The notes beneath the pieces were generated by a model that did no database searches, was not told the origin of the DNA, and saw only the letters and a list, made by a program, of their open reading frames with translations. A stretch of 64,000 nucleotides of DNA from Patescibacteria group bacterium. GTDB taxonomy: Bacteria > Patescibacteriota > Gracilibacteria > Absconditabacterales > Absconditicoccaceae. Positions 35,401 to 46,691 of the stretch are shown piece after piece (within the stretch, counting starts at the first letter, position 1; every line of letters begins with the position of its first letter). The position numbers and the translations under genes were made by a program. The DNA lies in contig JAKJDW010000001.1 in assembly GCA_022705745.1 (NCBI GenBank), forward strand, positions 23,209-87,208. The letters run 5' to 3'.

Positions 35401-36553
35401 TGGTCTAAAAATGTCCAAAAGTCTAAAAAACTATCCAGATCCTGAATACTTGTTTTTTAGATATGGAACTGATGCTTATAGACTTTATATGCTATCCTCC
35501 CCTTCAGTAAGAGCTGAACCAATGAAGTTTTCAGAAAAATGAGTAGATCAGATATTCAAAGACTTTACAACAGCATTGAGCAATGCTTATAAGTTTTTTG
35601 AAACTTATGCAAAAGTAGATAAATTTAAGGCTAATAGTACTAATTTGTATTTTATGAGGCATGGTAGTGCTAGTGGATTTGAATTCAATGATCCTTTGAC
35701 AGACGAATGAATAGAAAAACTTACTACAGAAGATTTTGCTACAAAAATACTTAGATTGGAATTAGATAAAATCTACTCCTCTACTTGAAAAAGAGCAACA
35801 CAAACTGCTGAAATCATACAAAAAATTTACAAAGACAGATTGGACAAAGATATTGAAATCATAAAAGAAGAAAATTTACGACAAGACAATAAAGATAAGA
35901 TCGAAACAACATACCAAGAAATTTTGAAAAAAGAAGATTGAAACAATGTTTTGATTTTATCTCACGAAGTAAATTTTGAACCTTTGCGACAAAGTCTTTA
36001 TGGAGAAAAAGTATCTTTAAGTAAGTACGAAATTGTTAAATTACCAAACTGCCAAATCACTAACGACTTGGATAAATGGATTTTGGCTAGTTTACACGAG
36101 CTAGGTTTGGAAGTAGAAGAAGAAATGAATAAATACTATTTAGATTCTGCAACAAAATTGGTACTTGGATTTGTAGATAAACTAACAAACTGGTATATCA
36201 GAAGATCTAGAAGAAGATTTTGGGCATCTGGAATGGGACAAGATAAAATATCTGGTTACAATACCTTTTTTGAAGTTTTAAGTACTTTTGTAAAAATAGC
36301 CGCTCCATTTGCACCATTCATAAGTGAGAGGATTTATTTACAGCTACAAGAATTTACTAATAAATGAAGAGTAGAAGGAGAATCTGTGCATCTAAAGCAC
36401 TTCCCAGTATCTTCTCAAATATATATTGATAAAAAATTATTATCAGAAATAGAATTAGTTAGAAAAATCATATCATTGTGATTGTTTGTTAGATCCAAAA
36501 ACAACATAAAGATCAAACAACCATTATCAAAAATGGAAATTAAGATTGATTAA
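32423..36553 (+). CDS. ileS: isoleucyl-tRNA synthetase with inserted Nudix and two histidine-phosphatase domains
   Basis: A 1376-residue class I synthetase charging tRNA-Ile. Synthetase parts: PHFGHG near residue 46, zinc knuckle YCPSCA, editing motif [11 protein letters not shown] near 376, [13 protein letters not shown] near 997, then DKWILASL and an anticodon-binding region. Three foreign domains interrupt it in frame. (a) Residues about 222-340: Nudix, with box [20 protein letters not shown] near 252. (b) About 660-860: histidine phosphatase, FVRHGITDF and later YVSHND. (c) About 1073-1200: a second one, [19 protein letters not shown] and LSHEVNF. Catalytic residues are kept in all three. 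The C-terminus ends early at [11 protein letters not shown]. Confidence 0.92.
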
Positions 36554-36575
36554 AGAAAGCATGATACCACTTTAA

Positions 36576-36625
36576 TACCACCCGGGTGTAGTTGGCTAGC
36601 TCTGCGGAACAACACCCGGGTGGTA
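36576..36625. repeat. REP-like palindromic element, copy 3
   Basis: taccacccgggtg / cacccgggtggta arms around a centre with ttggctagctctgcggaac. It lies 22 bases after the ileS stop codon, next to the missing synthetase C-terminus. Confidence 0.85.
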
Positions 36626-36667
36626 TTTTCTGTAAGAACTTTCGGTATAATTAAAGATTTTGTGTGG

Positions 36668-36950
36668 TTATTTAGAGAGAAAATCATCTATTAATTTAAG
36701 TTTTCTTTCTTTTTTTAATCATCTATGTAATCATACTTTTTGTTTCATATGTGAAAACACCGATTCTAGGGAATTTGTTGTTTTAGGAATATCTATTTCT
36801 CATTCATATTTTTCAAATGTATATAAATATAGTAAATTATTTTTTAAACTTTTGTAAGCTTTTCTGGTCCTTATACCTTTGTTTTCCTCTTTTAAATCAA
36901 TCTTTTTTGATCCTATTTGATCAACATTTTTTACAAATTTTATAATACAT
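36668..36950 (-). pseudogene. transposase remnant with internal deletion
   Basis: Two pieces of one transposase type in different frames. The first gives a zinc-ribbon N-terminus, MYYKICKKCGSNRIKKDGFK then RGKQRYKD. The second gives a C-terminus: EIDIPKTTNSLESVFSHMKQ, then HRGLKKERKLKLIDDFL, a pattern common at the end of IS1/ISL3-like transposases in this group. The middle (the DDE core) is missing and the frame shifts at the junction, so it is dead. Confidence 0.65.
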
Positions 36951-36954
36951 TTAT

Positions 36955-36992
36955 AAAAAAACAGTAGATAAAGTAATTAACTTCTACTGTTT
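36955..36992 (-). terminator. terminator downstream of hicBA remnant
   Basis: On the minus strand AACAGTAGA ... TCTACTGTT followed by TTTTT. The loop is long (about 14 bases). Confidence 0.6.
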
Positions 36993-37022
36993 CCTATCAT
37001 TTTAGCCACCCGTTTTTTTTAA

Positions 37023-37094
37023 TTATGCCACAAATCATAAGTTGATAATTATTTTTTCAAGTAATTTCGGAGAAATAGGACTGATTTTAGGCAT
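37023..37094 (-). pseudogene. truncated HicA toxin
   Basis: A 23-residue frame, MPKISPISPKLLEKIIINLG then FVA and TAA, matching only the beginning of HicA mRNA interferases. The catalytic GSH motif and the rest are absent, so there is no toxin. Its start overlaps the hicB stop codon (GCCTAA/ATGCC), the usual coupling of the pair. Confidence 0.6.
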
Positions 37095-37308
37095 ATTCAA
37101 TTTTCATAGAAAGATTAAATTTTTTCAAACCATCTTTTCACTGAATATCTCTAACAAGATCAACGCTTCATTCTGTCACTTCAAGTAATCTAGAAAGCAA
37201 TTCTGGAACTGTCTTTGCCTGTGTATAACAAGCAGGCAATCAAACCACCTCTCAGACAAAGTAGTTATTTTCATCTCTTTCTATTACAATTTGATATTTC
37301 TTTTTCAT
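37087..37308 (-). CDS. HicB-like antitoxin
   Basis: A 73-residue HicB-type protein: MKKKYQIVIERDENNYFVGE, then VVGLPACYTQAKTVPELLSR and a helical end. The fold normally neutralises HicA. It lacks an added DNA-binding tail, so autoregulation is not evident. With HicA truncated behind it, this is an orphan antitoxin, possibly protective against related toxins. Confidence 0.72.
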
Positions 37309-37450
37309 AGAACTTATTTATCTTATATAAATATATATGCTTATATTATATTTATCCACGAATAAAAAGCAAATTATTTTTATTTGGAGTCTGTATTAAG
37401 TCTAATTTATCTTGTATTTTTATTGCTTGAATTTTTATACAGAATTATAG

Positions 37451-38017
37451 TTATTGGTTTGGGATATCTGAAATTTTTTGTTGGTTAAGTACATTACTTA
37501 TATCTTTAACTTTTGTTCTCCTGTTATACTCATCAACATTCTCCTCTATTCAATTTTCTTGGAGCCATAATTTATACCGTTCAGGTATTGCATCAGGTAA
37601 AATTCATGGAAATACTGCTGGGACTTTTTCATCATCTAATATTTTGTACATATCATCTATTCTATTTTGTCATATTCTCAATAATTTTGCATTGATTGAT
37701 CACATAGCCTCATGCCATTCTATCTGTTTCTCTGATAAAAATTTATCTAAATCTCTAAACATTTCTACAAAATTTTGAGTTTTTGTTTTATCTATAAGTT
37801 CTTGCATCTTTTCTTCTCGATTATTAGAATTTTCTTTTTTCAACAATTCAATATACCAAGCTATAGTAGAAAAAAAGTTACTTTTACATAAACCAGGTTT
37901 ATTAAATATAGAAAAATCAAGAGATTGCCTTAATTGATTTAAGTATCAAAACTCTTTTGAGTACTCAGAATTATCTAATCCTGAATCAATCCTTGCCTCA
38001 TCCATTCCTAGACCCAT
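37451..38017 (-). CDS. unknown helical protein
   Basis: A 188-residue protein with no recognised family, signal or membrane helix. It is mostly helical and charged, beginning MGLGMDEARIDSGLDNSEYS; a Pro-rich turn (KVPAVFPGILPDAIPERYKL) lies near residue 140. It lies downstream of the giant-protein operon in the same direction, with a 427-base gap. It could be an accessory of that operon or independent. Confidence 0.6.
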
Positions 38018-38444
38018 TTTTATAAATCATAAAAGATTAAAACGCAATGATATTATAAGGTTATTGTTTTATTTGTCAATATTAAAACTGAATATTATTA
38101 TGCTATATACTTCTGAGTTTATAAACTCTATTCTCAACAAAGAATTGGAATTGTGTATTGTCCCCTATCTTATTTAAGAGCTTTTAGTAATTGATAAGTG
38201 CTTTCTATGAAGAATCCGATGTGCAATTGACTTGAAATATGCTGAAAGCTTGGAACTTGAAGTTATTTTGTATGGTTCTCTTTCTAAGAAATTATGAGTT
38301 TTCAAAGGGGATGTAAAGAGTTTTTAGTTTTATTTCTTGAAGTGAGTAAACAGTATGACTATGAGAAATGATTCATATGTATTTTATTCAGCATGATGAA
38401 AATCTCTTAAAGGGGATTGTTTTTGGGCTTTTTTTATTAAAGTA
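38018..38444. other. gene-free stretch
   Basis: No supported gene. A short plus-strand frame near 38353 (MTMRNDSYVFYSAGGKSLKG) lacks a ribosome site and relatives I can name. The sequence looks degenerate. Confidence 0.5.
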
Positions 38445-38825
38445 TTAAAGCATATTTAATATTTCTTTAATTTGATCCTTGTTTTTTTTTTCATTTCTCT
38501 TAAGAAAGAATACATGATATTCATAAGCTTTTGGAAGATATTCTTTAAAAGTTTCTACAATATCTTGTGTGAATATAGTATTGATGATTTGCTTGTCCCC
38601 ATGTTTATTAAGATCAAGCTCACTCGCTCTATCTTGGAACTCTTTATCTCACATCGTCTGTCGTTTACCATTAATATAACTATATGCCTGGTTCGTTTTC
38701 TTGTTAAAAAAGACTGGTATTTCTGCTACACAATATAAATCATTGTCTTTTGTTAAAGATTTTATTTCTTCTCGTAATTGCTCTTGAGTTCGAGAAGTGT
38801 TTATATTGTCTTTTGGTGTATTCAT
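38445..38825 (-). CDS. small unknown protein downstream of giant gene
   Basis: A 126-residue soluble protein, MNTPKDNINTSRTQEQLREE and so on, without recognised domain. It starts 38 bases after the stop of the 2403-residue gene, in the same direction, so it is probably its operon partner. For a large toxin-like gene, a small downstream gene is where an immunity protein would be expected; that is inference from position only. Confidence 0.6.
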
Positions 38826-38863
38826 TGTTATTATTAGTAAAGAATAAATGTATAAAGATTATA

Positions 38864-41800
38864 TTATTTATTGATTCATGTAACTCTATTTATATACGCA
38901 TCTTTTGCAAGATTACCGTTTACTACTTGTATTGCAATAAGTTTTTGTCTAAATAATTCAACATCACTAGGAGATAATCATATGCCTTGTGCAAACTTAT
39001 CAAATGCTTTTACTTTTTCAAGAGATCGTTGCTCCATATTTCAATTTGGCAAGCAACGCTCTATTTCATAGAAGGTATGATTATTAATAGATTTTTTACT
39101 ATCCAGCTCTAAGTGCAATATCTTTTCTGCAAAATTATGTGGTTTTGCTCATAATTTACTCACCAGTTCTTGTTCTTTCTGAGTAAAGAAGTTATCATTC
39201 CACTCCTTTACTTCTCAATTAACATATACTGGTGTTTGCTGGTCTATAATAGTTTCTCAATCTTGAGCAATATACTGTTCTGTAATATAAAACTTTAATT
39301 CAACGATAGATCAGTCTGGGAATTTTAGATTCATAAGCACATCTCATATTTGTGGTATACTCAAGCGGTTTTTTACTTTAATTACTTCTATGTTGTTTTC
39401 TTTACAATATATTTCTAGATGTATATAAGCTTGATTTAACTGATCTACAGTATCGAATACTTGTACTCACCTCATTGCATCAAATATTTTGGTTACATCT
39501 CAACCATATTCCCTATCTGCTTTTTGTACTATCCTATTTGGATCTTTAAATATAAACTTTGCTCATTTTCTTTCCCCTCCTATCTTATCAGTTAAGTACA
39601 CAAATATATTTTCAAATGTTTCCTTACTTTTGCTTAAATAAGTTAGTAAAGCTTCTGCTTTTTCAAGTGTGCTTTCTCATTCTACTTCAGGCTGTCTTTG
39701 ATTAAGTTTATCTTTTTCTGATGCTTCTATAACGTTTAAATTTTCTAGTTCTTTGGTGCGGTTTAGGTTTGTTTCTGTTTCAAGAAGATTTGAAAGACCA
39801 AGCATATCATCAATAATATTTTTTGTGTGTTCTGGGATTGAGCCAAAGTATTTTTCATAAAATGATGCATATTTTTTTAACTCAAAGCTTGATAAATGAC
39901 ATCCATCAAAAACTCAAGATTCCAACTCTAAATAAGTTGTTCAATTTCCTTTGATAATTTTTCCATTAATATATCACTTTTGAATACGCTCTTCTCGTAT
40001 TCAAACTATTCAAGGAGTGTGAGCTATAACTTCTTGTTTTCATTCAGGTTTTTTTGTTACTTCTGCGATAATATGGGAAAGTCCTGCTTGTTTAGCTGCT
40101 GCAGTTCTGTGATTCCCATTATAAGTAACAATATAAAGAGGTTCTCAATTAAAACCTGTAATTTCATCTACAGCAACTTTATCAGAACTACCAAATGCTT
40201 CTGTAAATCAGCCTTTTCTAACAATAGATTGAGCGAGGACATCAATATCAATATCGGAATGAATAACTCTTTCTTTCCATCTCATATTGGGAGGGATGCT
40301 TTCTGAACCAATGATTGACCCAGTTAATATTAATTCTTTCGTTTTTTTTCATCAGGTATTAATATTCAACATACCTGTATTTTTATTAAAAATTATACAA
40401 TCTTCATTTGTTTCTGTTTTTGTATAAATAGGGAATCCTTCATAATCAAACGCCATCTCTCAAGAAGATTCTAAGGGAACTTGTTTTTCTATTTTTTTCT
40501 TTTCCCAAACTTCACTTGCTTTAAGTGGGTTTTCTAAAATATTTTGAATATTTTCTAATGAGAAAGAGCTATCTTTATACTGTATAAAATATTTTTCTAA
40601 CACCTCTACTCAATATTGCTTTATGGCAGTATTTATACTGTTTAATAGATTATATTGAGGAAGGTAATAACCTACTGTTGGATCAATTTTAGTAAGAATT
40701 AAATGAAAAGTTTTTTCTTTATTTCAGATAATATTAGCATTTTCTTTTATAAATCTGTCAGCAAGTTCATGAATTGGAGTGAAAAGTTTTTTTGTAAATT
40801 CTTGAATTTGTTGTAAAAGGTGTTCCATTTTTTGTTTTCCCTTTCATTCTGACATAAGATTTATAGCACTTTCAATAATTGGCATAAAGCGAATTTTAAT
40901 TATATTATTTATTTCTTCTTGTACATCATGAGAAAAGAAAGAGGATTCTGAAATTTCCAATATTTCTTTTACACACCCCTCAGAAAAATCAGAATAGGCT
41001 TCAATAATTTGAGGGATATTCTCACTTTTTTTTATTTTGTCTAGGAATGCCTCCATTAAATGAGTATCTAGATTTATTCATCTGAATTTTAGTCCTTCAT
41101 ATATGCTCATATATGGAGTTGTCAAATCTTTATAAATTTTATTTAAATCAAAAACTTCTTTCCCACTAAATCCAGCCTCCAACAAAAATCTTCTCACATC
41201 TGGATCTGTAATTGTTTCTGAAAGTGTTTTTACTTTTCTTCTCAATTGTGGCTGGTTTAATTGCCCTAATACTCCATCTTGTTCATGAGCATCAAGGATA
41301 GAAAGGAGCTGTGCTTCTGAAAGATCTAATTCTCAAGTTACTTTTCAATCTTCGAGAAGCTTATTCCATTGCTCCTCAATATTTTGTTTTAATTCTTTGA
41401 GCACTTTGGTTTGATTGTCTGTCGTAATTTCGGAAAGAACCTTATCCATCTTTTGGCTATTTTGTAATGCCTGAGTTTCCGAGAATCAAAGTGTCGAAAC
41501 TTTTCATTCGAAGTATGTTTCTATTCCTCATAGAGCGAAAGTTTTACTTTTACTTGGCTTGATATTTACTACATCTTTGCCATTAACAAATTTCGCTGAT
41601 CCATCAGGATTAATAGTAACTTCACCCAATCAACCCAATCCTACTGCTAAAGTAAATGCTTCTAGTTGAGCTTTACTGTGAACAATCACTTCATTATTTT
41701 TAGAGTCATGATTAATAGTCATACCGAACTTAGCAAAAAATTCAGCACTATTATTTAGGAATGTTGAGGCATTTGAATAGACAAGTTCTATAACATGCTC

Positions 41801-44800
41801 ATTTACTTTTGTTCCATCCTTTCTTGTCATCACATCATTCTGATTCATCGTTTTTTTGAACCTTATTTTTCTACCATCAGACTTTATTTTTGTATATTTT
41901 TGTTCTTTTGTAAAATATTCTTCTAACTCACTTATATTGTCAGAATTATATGTCATTCCTTGAACAATTTTATTTCCTTCTATAGTTGTCAATCATCATG
42001 CTACATTATGTTGTTGAAATATTTTTCCTGGATTTGGACCAGAAAGACAATTTATAACTGTTGCTATACCTCATAAAATTGGATCAATACTTTCCATTAT
42101 ATTTTCAAATGATTCTTCAAATAATTCCTCTCCAAACTCTAATTTAAAGGCTTTACCAAAACTTTTAATAGAGTTATTTGCTATAACCTTATTACTTGGA
42201 GATAATTTATTAATAGACCCCCCAATCCTATTGAATCAATTTTTTAATTTGCTGATTTGTTTACCTACTAGTGCACTAGGTCTAAGATTAGCTGCATTAA
42301 TTTTTATTGCAGAAGTTAAATAGCTTCCTATAATTTTTCACACTTTTATAAATAAGGCTGTTGTAATTGTTCACATAATAAATTCAGTAGTCAATCCAAC
42401 AAAAAAATCTCTAACACTTATTCATCAATTTTCTTCTCCTCTAAAAAGAAGTTCTACATCTGTTGGATTATCATATTTTATAGTATAGCCATTCACTGTT
42501 TTTGCAAAAAATATATTTTGTATTCACTCATTTGTAAGTTGACCTATTCTTGCTCCGACCATACCTCCTGCAGCTCATACTGCGGCTGTATATAAAGTCA
42601 TTCATTTAATATAGGCCCAAACAGATGCCCCTCAAGATGGTGCTGCCCGTACAATCGCTGCTACTGCTCCCGCTATAGCGAAAATAAATTGTATTAAGTT
42701 ATCTTGAATCCAAATTCTTGCAACTTGTCGCCATTTTTCATTAGATCTAGCTGATGCCATCATCTCAAAAATTTTTCTTGCATTTCCAGATCCAAAAAAA
42801 TTTATCATGTCTGTCAAGGTTTTTATTTGTGATCTTATATGAGTATCAAGCTGATTATCTAATGATCATGAAGCTTGTAGTGATTTCAATAATTCTAATG
42901 ATTTTTTTCGTTTACCTACAGACGCTTCATATTTATCTAATTTTGTTTTTATAAATTGAGTAGACAAATTCCTTAACTCTTCTACATCGGTTTCTGATAT
43001 ACCTTTATATGCTTCAATTTCTCAATTAGCATTTTTTTTAACATTACCATCTTCATCTAACTTAGTAGCTTTTTGAAATTTTTGAAACAGTTTGTTCATT
43101 TCTCTAAAATCTTTCTCAAATAAGTCAAAGCTACTATCTATCTCTTTCATCTCATAAGTATTCATATAAGCATATGCTTTCTGGATAGTGTTTTTTGCTG
43201 ATTTTTGATCAGCATCCGATATGATTTCTACAACATTACCCTTAGAATCAGACAAAACGATATCGCCATTTTTATTTTTATGAGCTATACAAAAATCTTT
43301 AACTGTGAGTAAATTTTTTTTACTTTCACTTCGATCTACTTTATAATAATTAAATGTTATACTGTTCATCTTACCATATTCGTAATTGTGTTTTGGTATA
43401 ATGAGTTTTTGTCAGACTTGTTTTTTAGAAATAAGACTATTAACTGCGTAGTGTGCCTCGCTTGTTATTCTAACAATAATATATCATCCTCATGGTACAT
43501 GAAGTTTATATAATTCTCCTGGGACAGCCTTATGACGATCATTAAAATTTCTATGATAAACACTCTTCGTTCATGTATAATCATGTATAGTTCATTTACG
43601 AGAATTTTTGTTAGCCTCTGCATCGTGTGGGAATAACTTAGCATACTCCTCTCGTTTCACATCTCTGGTAAGATAAAACTCATCTTCAGATTCAAATTGT
43701 GATATTATATCGTTGGTACTATCTCGTTTTTTTATATCTTCTTCTATTATTTTTTCAGCATTATTTATTTTTGTTGTATAATCGGCATATGATACCCCAT
43801 ACTCGCTTATACTTTTTCCTAACCATCAAAATTCTTTAGGAAATTTATCAAGATCATCCGTTATAATGCTTGTTAGACTGTTTTTTGATAAAACCTCTTC
43901 AGAAGAATCCTCTATATCGCCTGTAAATCATTTATTTGAAAGTTCATTATTTTTTTTACTTTTTTTTAATTCAAAAATCATTTTAATATCTTTCTCTGAA
44001 AAAAAATTTTTCATATCTAGATATATATCCCACAAAAGGTAATCCTCATCCCTAGTAATTTCGTATATTTTTAACTTCTGTTCTAATAATTTTACCCTTG
44101 TTTGTCACCATTCCGACCATAGCGATGATCCTCGTTCAGAAGAAATAATGTTTCATACTTCTCTAGAAACTCCACGAGAATCAAGATAAGATAACCCAGA
44201 GGCTTCTTCTGTTTCTTGATAAATTCACTTAACGGGTTCCATTTTCTCTAATCTCTGTTCTAGGTGTTCTATTTGATCAGTTATTTTGTTTATTTTGTTT
44301 GCATCAGCTATAGTAGACATCAATGATAAGGAAGCATTTTCAAAATATTCTCCCATAGTAGAATATTTAATGCTATTTTGCATCTCAAGCATATTATTAA
44401 ACATATCTTCCTGTTCTTTGAAGTAGTCATCTACATCCATACTTTTTTGAGGTTCCTGACTGAAAGCAGATTGAATATCTTTATAAAATTCTCCAACATT
44501 TTTGTATCATGCTCTCTTAAATTCCTCTATAGTTTTGGGATCTTTTAATTGATCTATACTAATAGTTTCAAATTCTTTAGCCTTTGCTTCATAGTATTCA
44601 TACATCGTTTTATATCATCAATCCTTTACCACTTTTTTTAATTTTATTGTTTCTTCATGGTTTTGTTCTATTAGACCAAAATATTCTTCTACAGAGACAT
44701 TTTTACATTTCTCTGCATTGATCATATAATTTAATACTGGTAAAATAGTTTCACTTCCTATCTGATTTTCAAAATATGTACCACTTACTCTTATCTCAAG

Positions 44801-46075
44801 AAAAAAATCAAGAAACTTACTAAATACTTTATTTTGTTTATCTACATCTTTTAATGTTTCTAACAATTCTTGTAATTTAGGAATATTTAATAAATCATTA
44901 AATTCTTGCATTTTGAAATCTTTTCTAGCATCTATCACTCCTTGTCTTGTTATAAGTTCCTGTCTATATATATAAAAGTTTGTTAGTTTCTGATTTTTAT
45001 TATTTTCTGATGAATAGAATAGAGATCCTCTATTACCATCTATAGTAATATTTTCTCCAAAACATACATTAGCTCATAACTGGATTAACTTTATGTCTTC
45101 TTTAGAATAGTAATTTACATTACCGTCTTCATTTCTAGCTATCAGTTTATTTACTTCACTTGAAATTTTTGCTATTTTTGCTTCCATTTTGTCTTGAGTT
45201 TCCTTTAACATCGATTTGTATTCTTTAGGAATTTGTTTAACCCAATCATTAACTAGCTTTATTTCTTCATCTGTTAACTTATCTTTATCTAAAATACTAT
45301 TTATATGATTCCTTTCTTGTTCACATTTCTCAACTTCTATTTTCTGTCCAGAAAGATGTAATAAAATTTCATTTGGATTTTTAAAATCACTTATATGGTA
45401 CGATATAGTTTTATCTAAAAAGTTTACTATGATTAATCCATCTTCTGCGAAAAAGTTTATCCCAACTTCTACAATACTTGATTTATTATCAATGTTTTTA
45501 TTTATATAATCATCAAACAAATCTTCTTTTTCCTTATTAATAAATTTTACTAAATTTTCTTTTGTTTCCAAAATCTCAAATAAAGTATCTTTATTACTAT
45601 CATAAGAAACTTCAACATCTCAAAACCATGTATTTATAAGTAACTTATTACTTTCATAAGATATACTTTCTCAATCCAACAATCATAATCACCCTTCTTG
45701 ATAAAATTGTAGTCTATTATTAACTAAATCATTCACAATACTTTCTCACAATATTCCATCTATTGTTATATTTGCATTCTTGTTTTGTAATATCTGACAT
45801 AGTTGATATATTTTAATTGTGTTTTCATTTTCTGAAATATCTGAAAATTTCTCATTTTTTAGCTTTTCTAAAATTTCTGTCTGTATATTTTCAGAGTTGA
45901 AATTATATTGCTCTAAATTTTTCTCTAGTTTTGGCACTAATGTTTTTGATACAAATTTATTGATATCTTTTTCTTTTTTAATCAAATTATCAAAAGATGT
46001 CTCTAAATCTTTTAAAGAAATATCTTGGGCATTATCATCAAATTTTGCGATTTCTTTTAGTGATATATTTACCAT
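38864..46075 (-). CDS. giant 2403-residue protein with ParB-like and RelA/SpoT-like regions
   Basis: One continuous frame of 7212 bases broken only by TGA (Gly). The N-terminal 1000 residues are mainly helical and acidic, with a peptidoglycan-binding-like piece near 100 (IYQLCQILQNKNANITIDGI). Hydrophobic segments lie near 1118-1180 (IQFIFAIAGAVAAIV) and 1218-1245. A ParB/sulfiredoxin-like region at about 1930-2000 has IHSDIDIDVLAQSIVRKGG and VTYNGNHRTAAAKQAG. At about 2190-2290, DVTKIFDAMRGVQVFDTVDQ and VKNRLSIPQIGDVLMNLKFP with VELKFYI resemble the RelA/SpoT synthetase fold used in some toxins. No signal peptide. It is the second gene behind a poly-G promoter. A secreted or contact effector is inferred. 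Confidence 0.8.
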
Positions 46076-46081
46076 AATATA

Positions 46082-46363
46082 TTAAATATTATCTAAAAGG
46101 TCATCCAAATCTCCATCTGCTATTTTTTCTTCCATTTCTTCTTCCTTTATTTTTTGAATCAATTCTAAACTTTTTTCTATTTTTGTTTTTTCATTTTCTT
46201 CCTTTATTTCGTCTAAAGACTCCTTTAAAGCTAATATTAATTTATCCATAATTTCTTCTGTAGCATATTCACTTTCCAATAAAGATAAAAAACCCTCTGC
46301 GAGAGGCCGATATGTTTTAATTTTATTTAACACTTTTATCAGAAACTCTTTTTTTCTTTCCAT
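46082..46363 (-). CDS. small acidic helical protein preceding the giant gene
   Basis: A 93-residue all-helical protein (MERKKEFLIKVLNKIKTYRP..., ending EMEEKIADGDLDDLLDNI). A longer frame opens at 46426 but would run through the -10 box, so ATG 46363 is the likely start. Its TAA is 6 bases before the giant gene's ATG. Size, acidity and placement recall secretion chaperones; this is inference. Confidence 0.68.
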   Translation of the reverse strand: MERKKEFLIKVLNKIKTYRPLAEGFLSLLESEYATEEIMDKLILALKESLDEIKEENEKTKIEKSLELIQKIKEEEMEEKIADGDLDDLLDNI

Positions 46364-46399
46364 ATTAGAAATTAAATAATAAAAATATCTAACAATATG

Positions 46400-46426
46400 A
46401 TTATATCCCCCCCCCAATTTTGTCAA
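46400..46426 (-). promoter_or_regulatory. promoter with G9 tract in a short spacer (giant operon)
   Basis: On the minus strand TTGACA (46426-46421), AAATT, nine G (46415-46407), A, TATAAT (46405-46400). The spacer is 15 bases. Gain of two G would give the optimum 17. Confidence 0.7.
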
Positions 46427-46691
46427 ACTTCCGTCAAATATTATTCCACATCGGTTTGACTTTCTTGTTTTTATATAAATAGTTTGTTTGTAAAAATTCC
46501 TGACTCAAAAAATAGCATCAAAAGGTGCTCCATTATTTTCTACAGAACTTCCATAAGTAGATTATGTTAGCAATCAAGCTTTTGAGGCTTATAATATAAA
46601 AAAGTCTTGAATGTCTTCAAAACTTCTTTTTAACCTTTATTGATTTGATATTTTATGATTGGAAATTAAAAAAATTATTAAAATTAAAATA

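Noticed and set aside
38864..46075. A series of about ten separate small minus-strand genes
   Set aside because: All share one frame and are separated only by TGA codons; reading TGA as Gly merges them into one gene.
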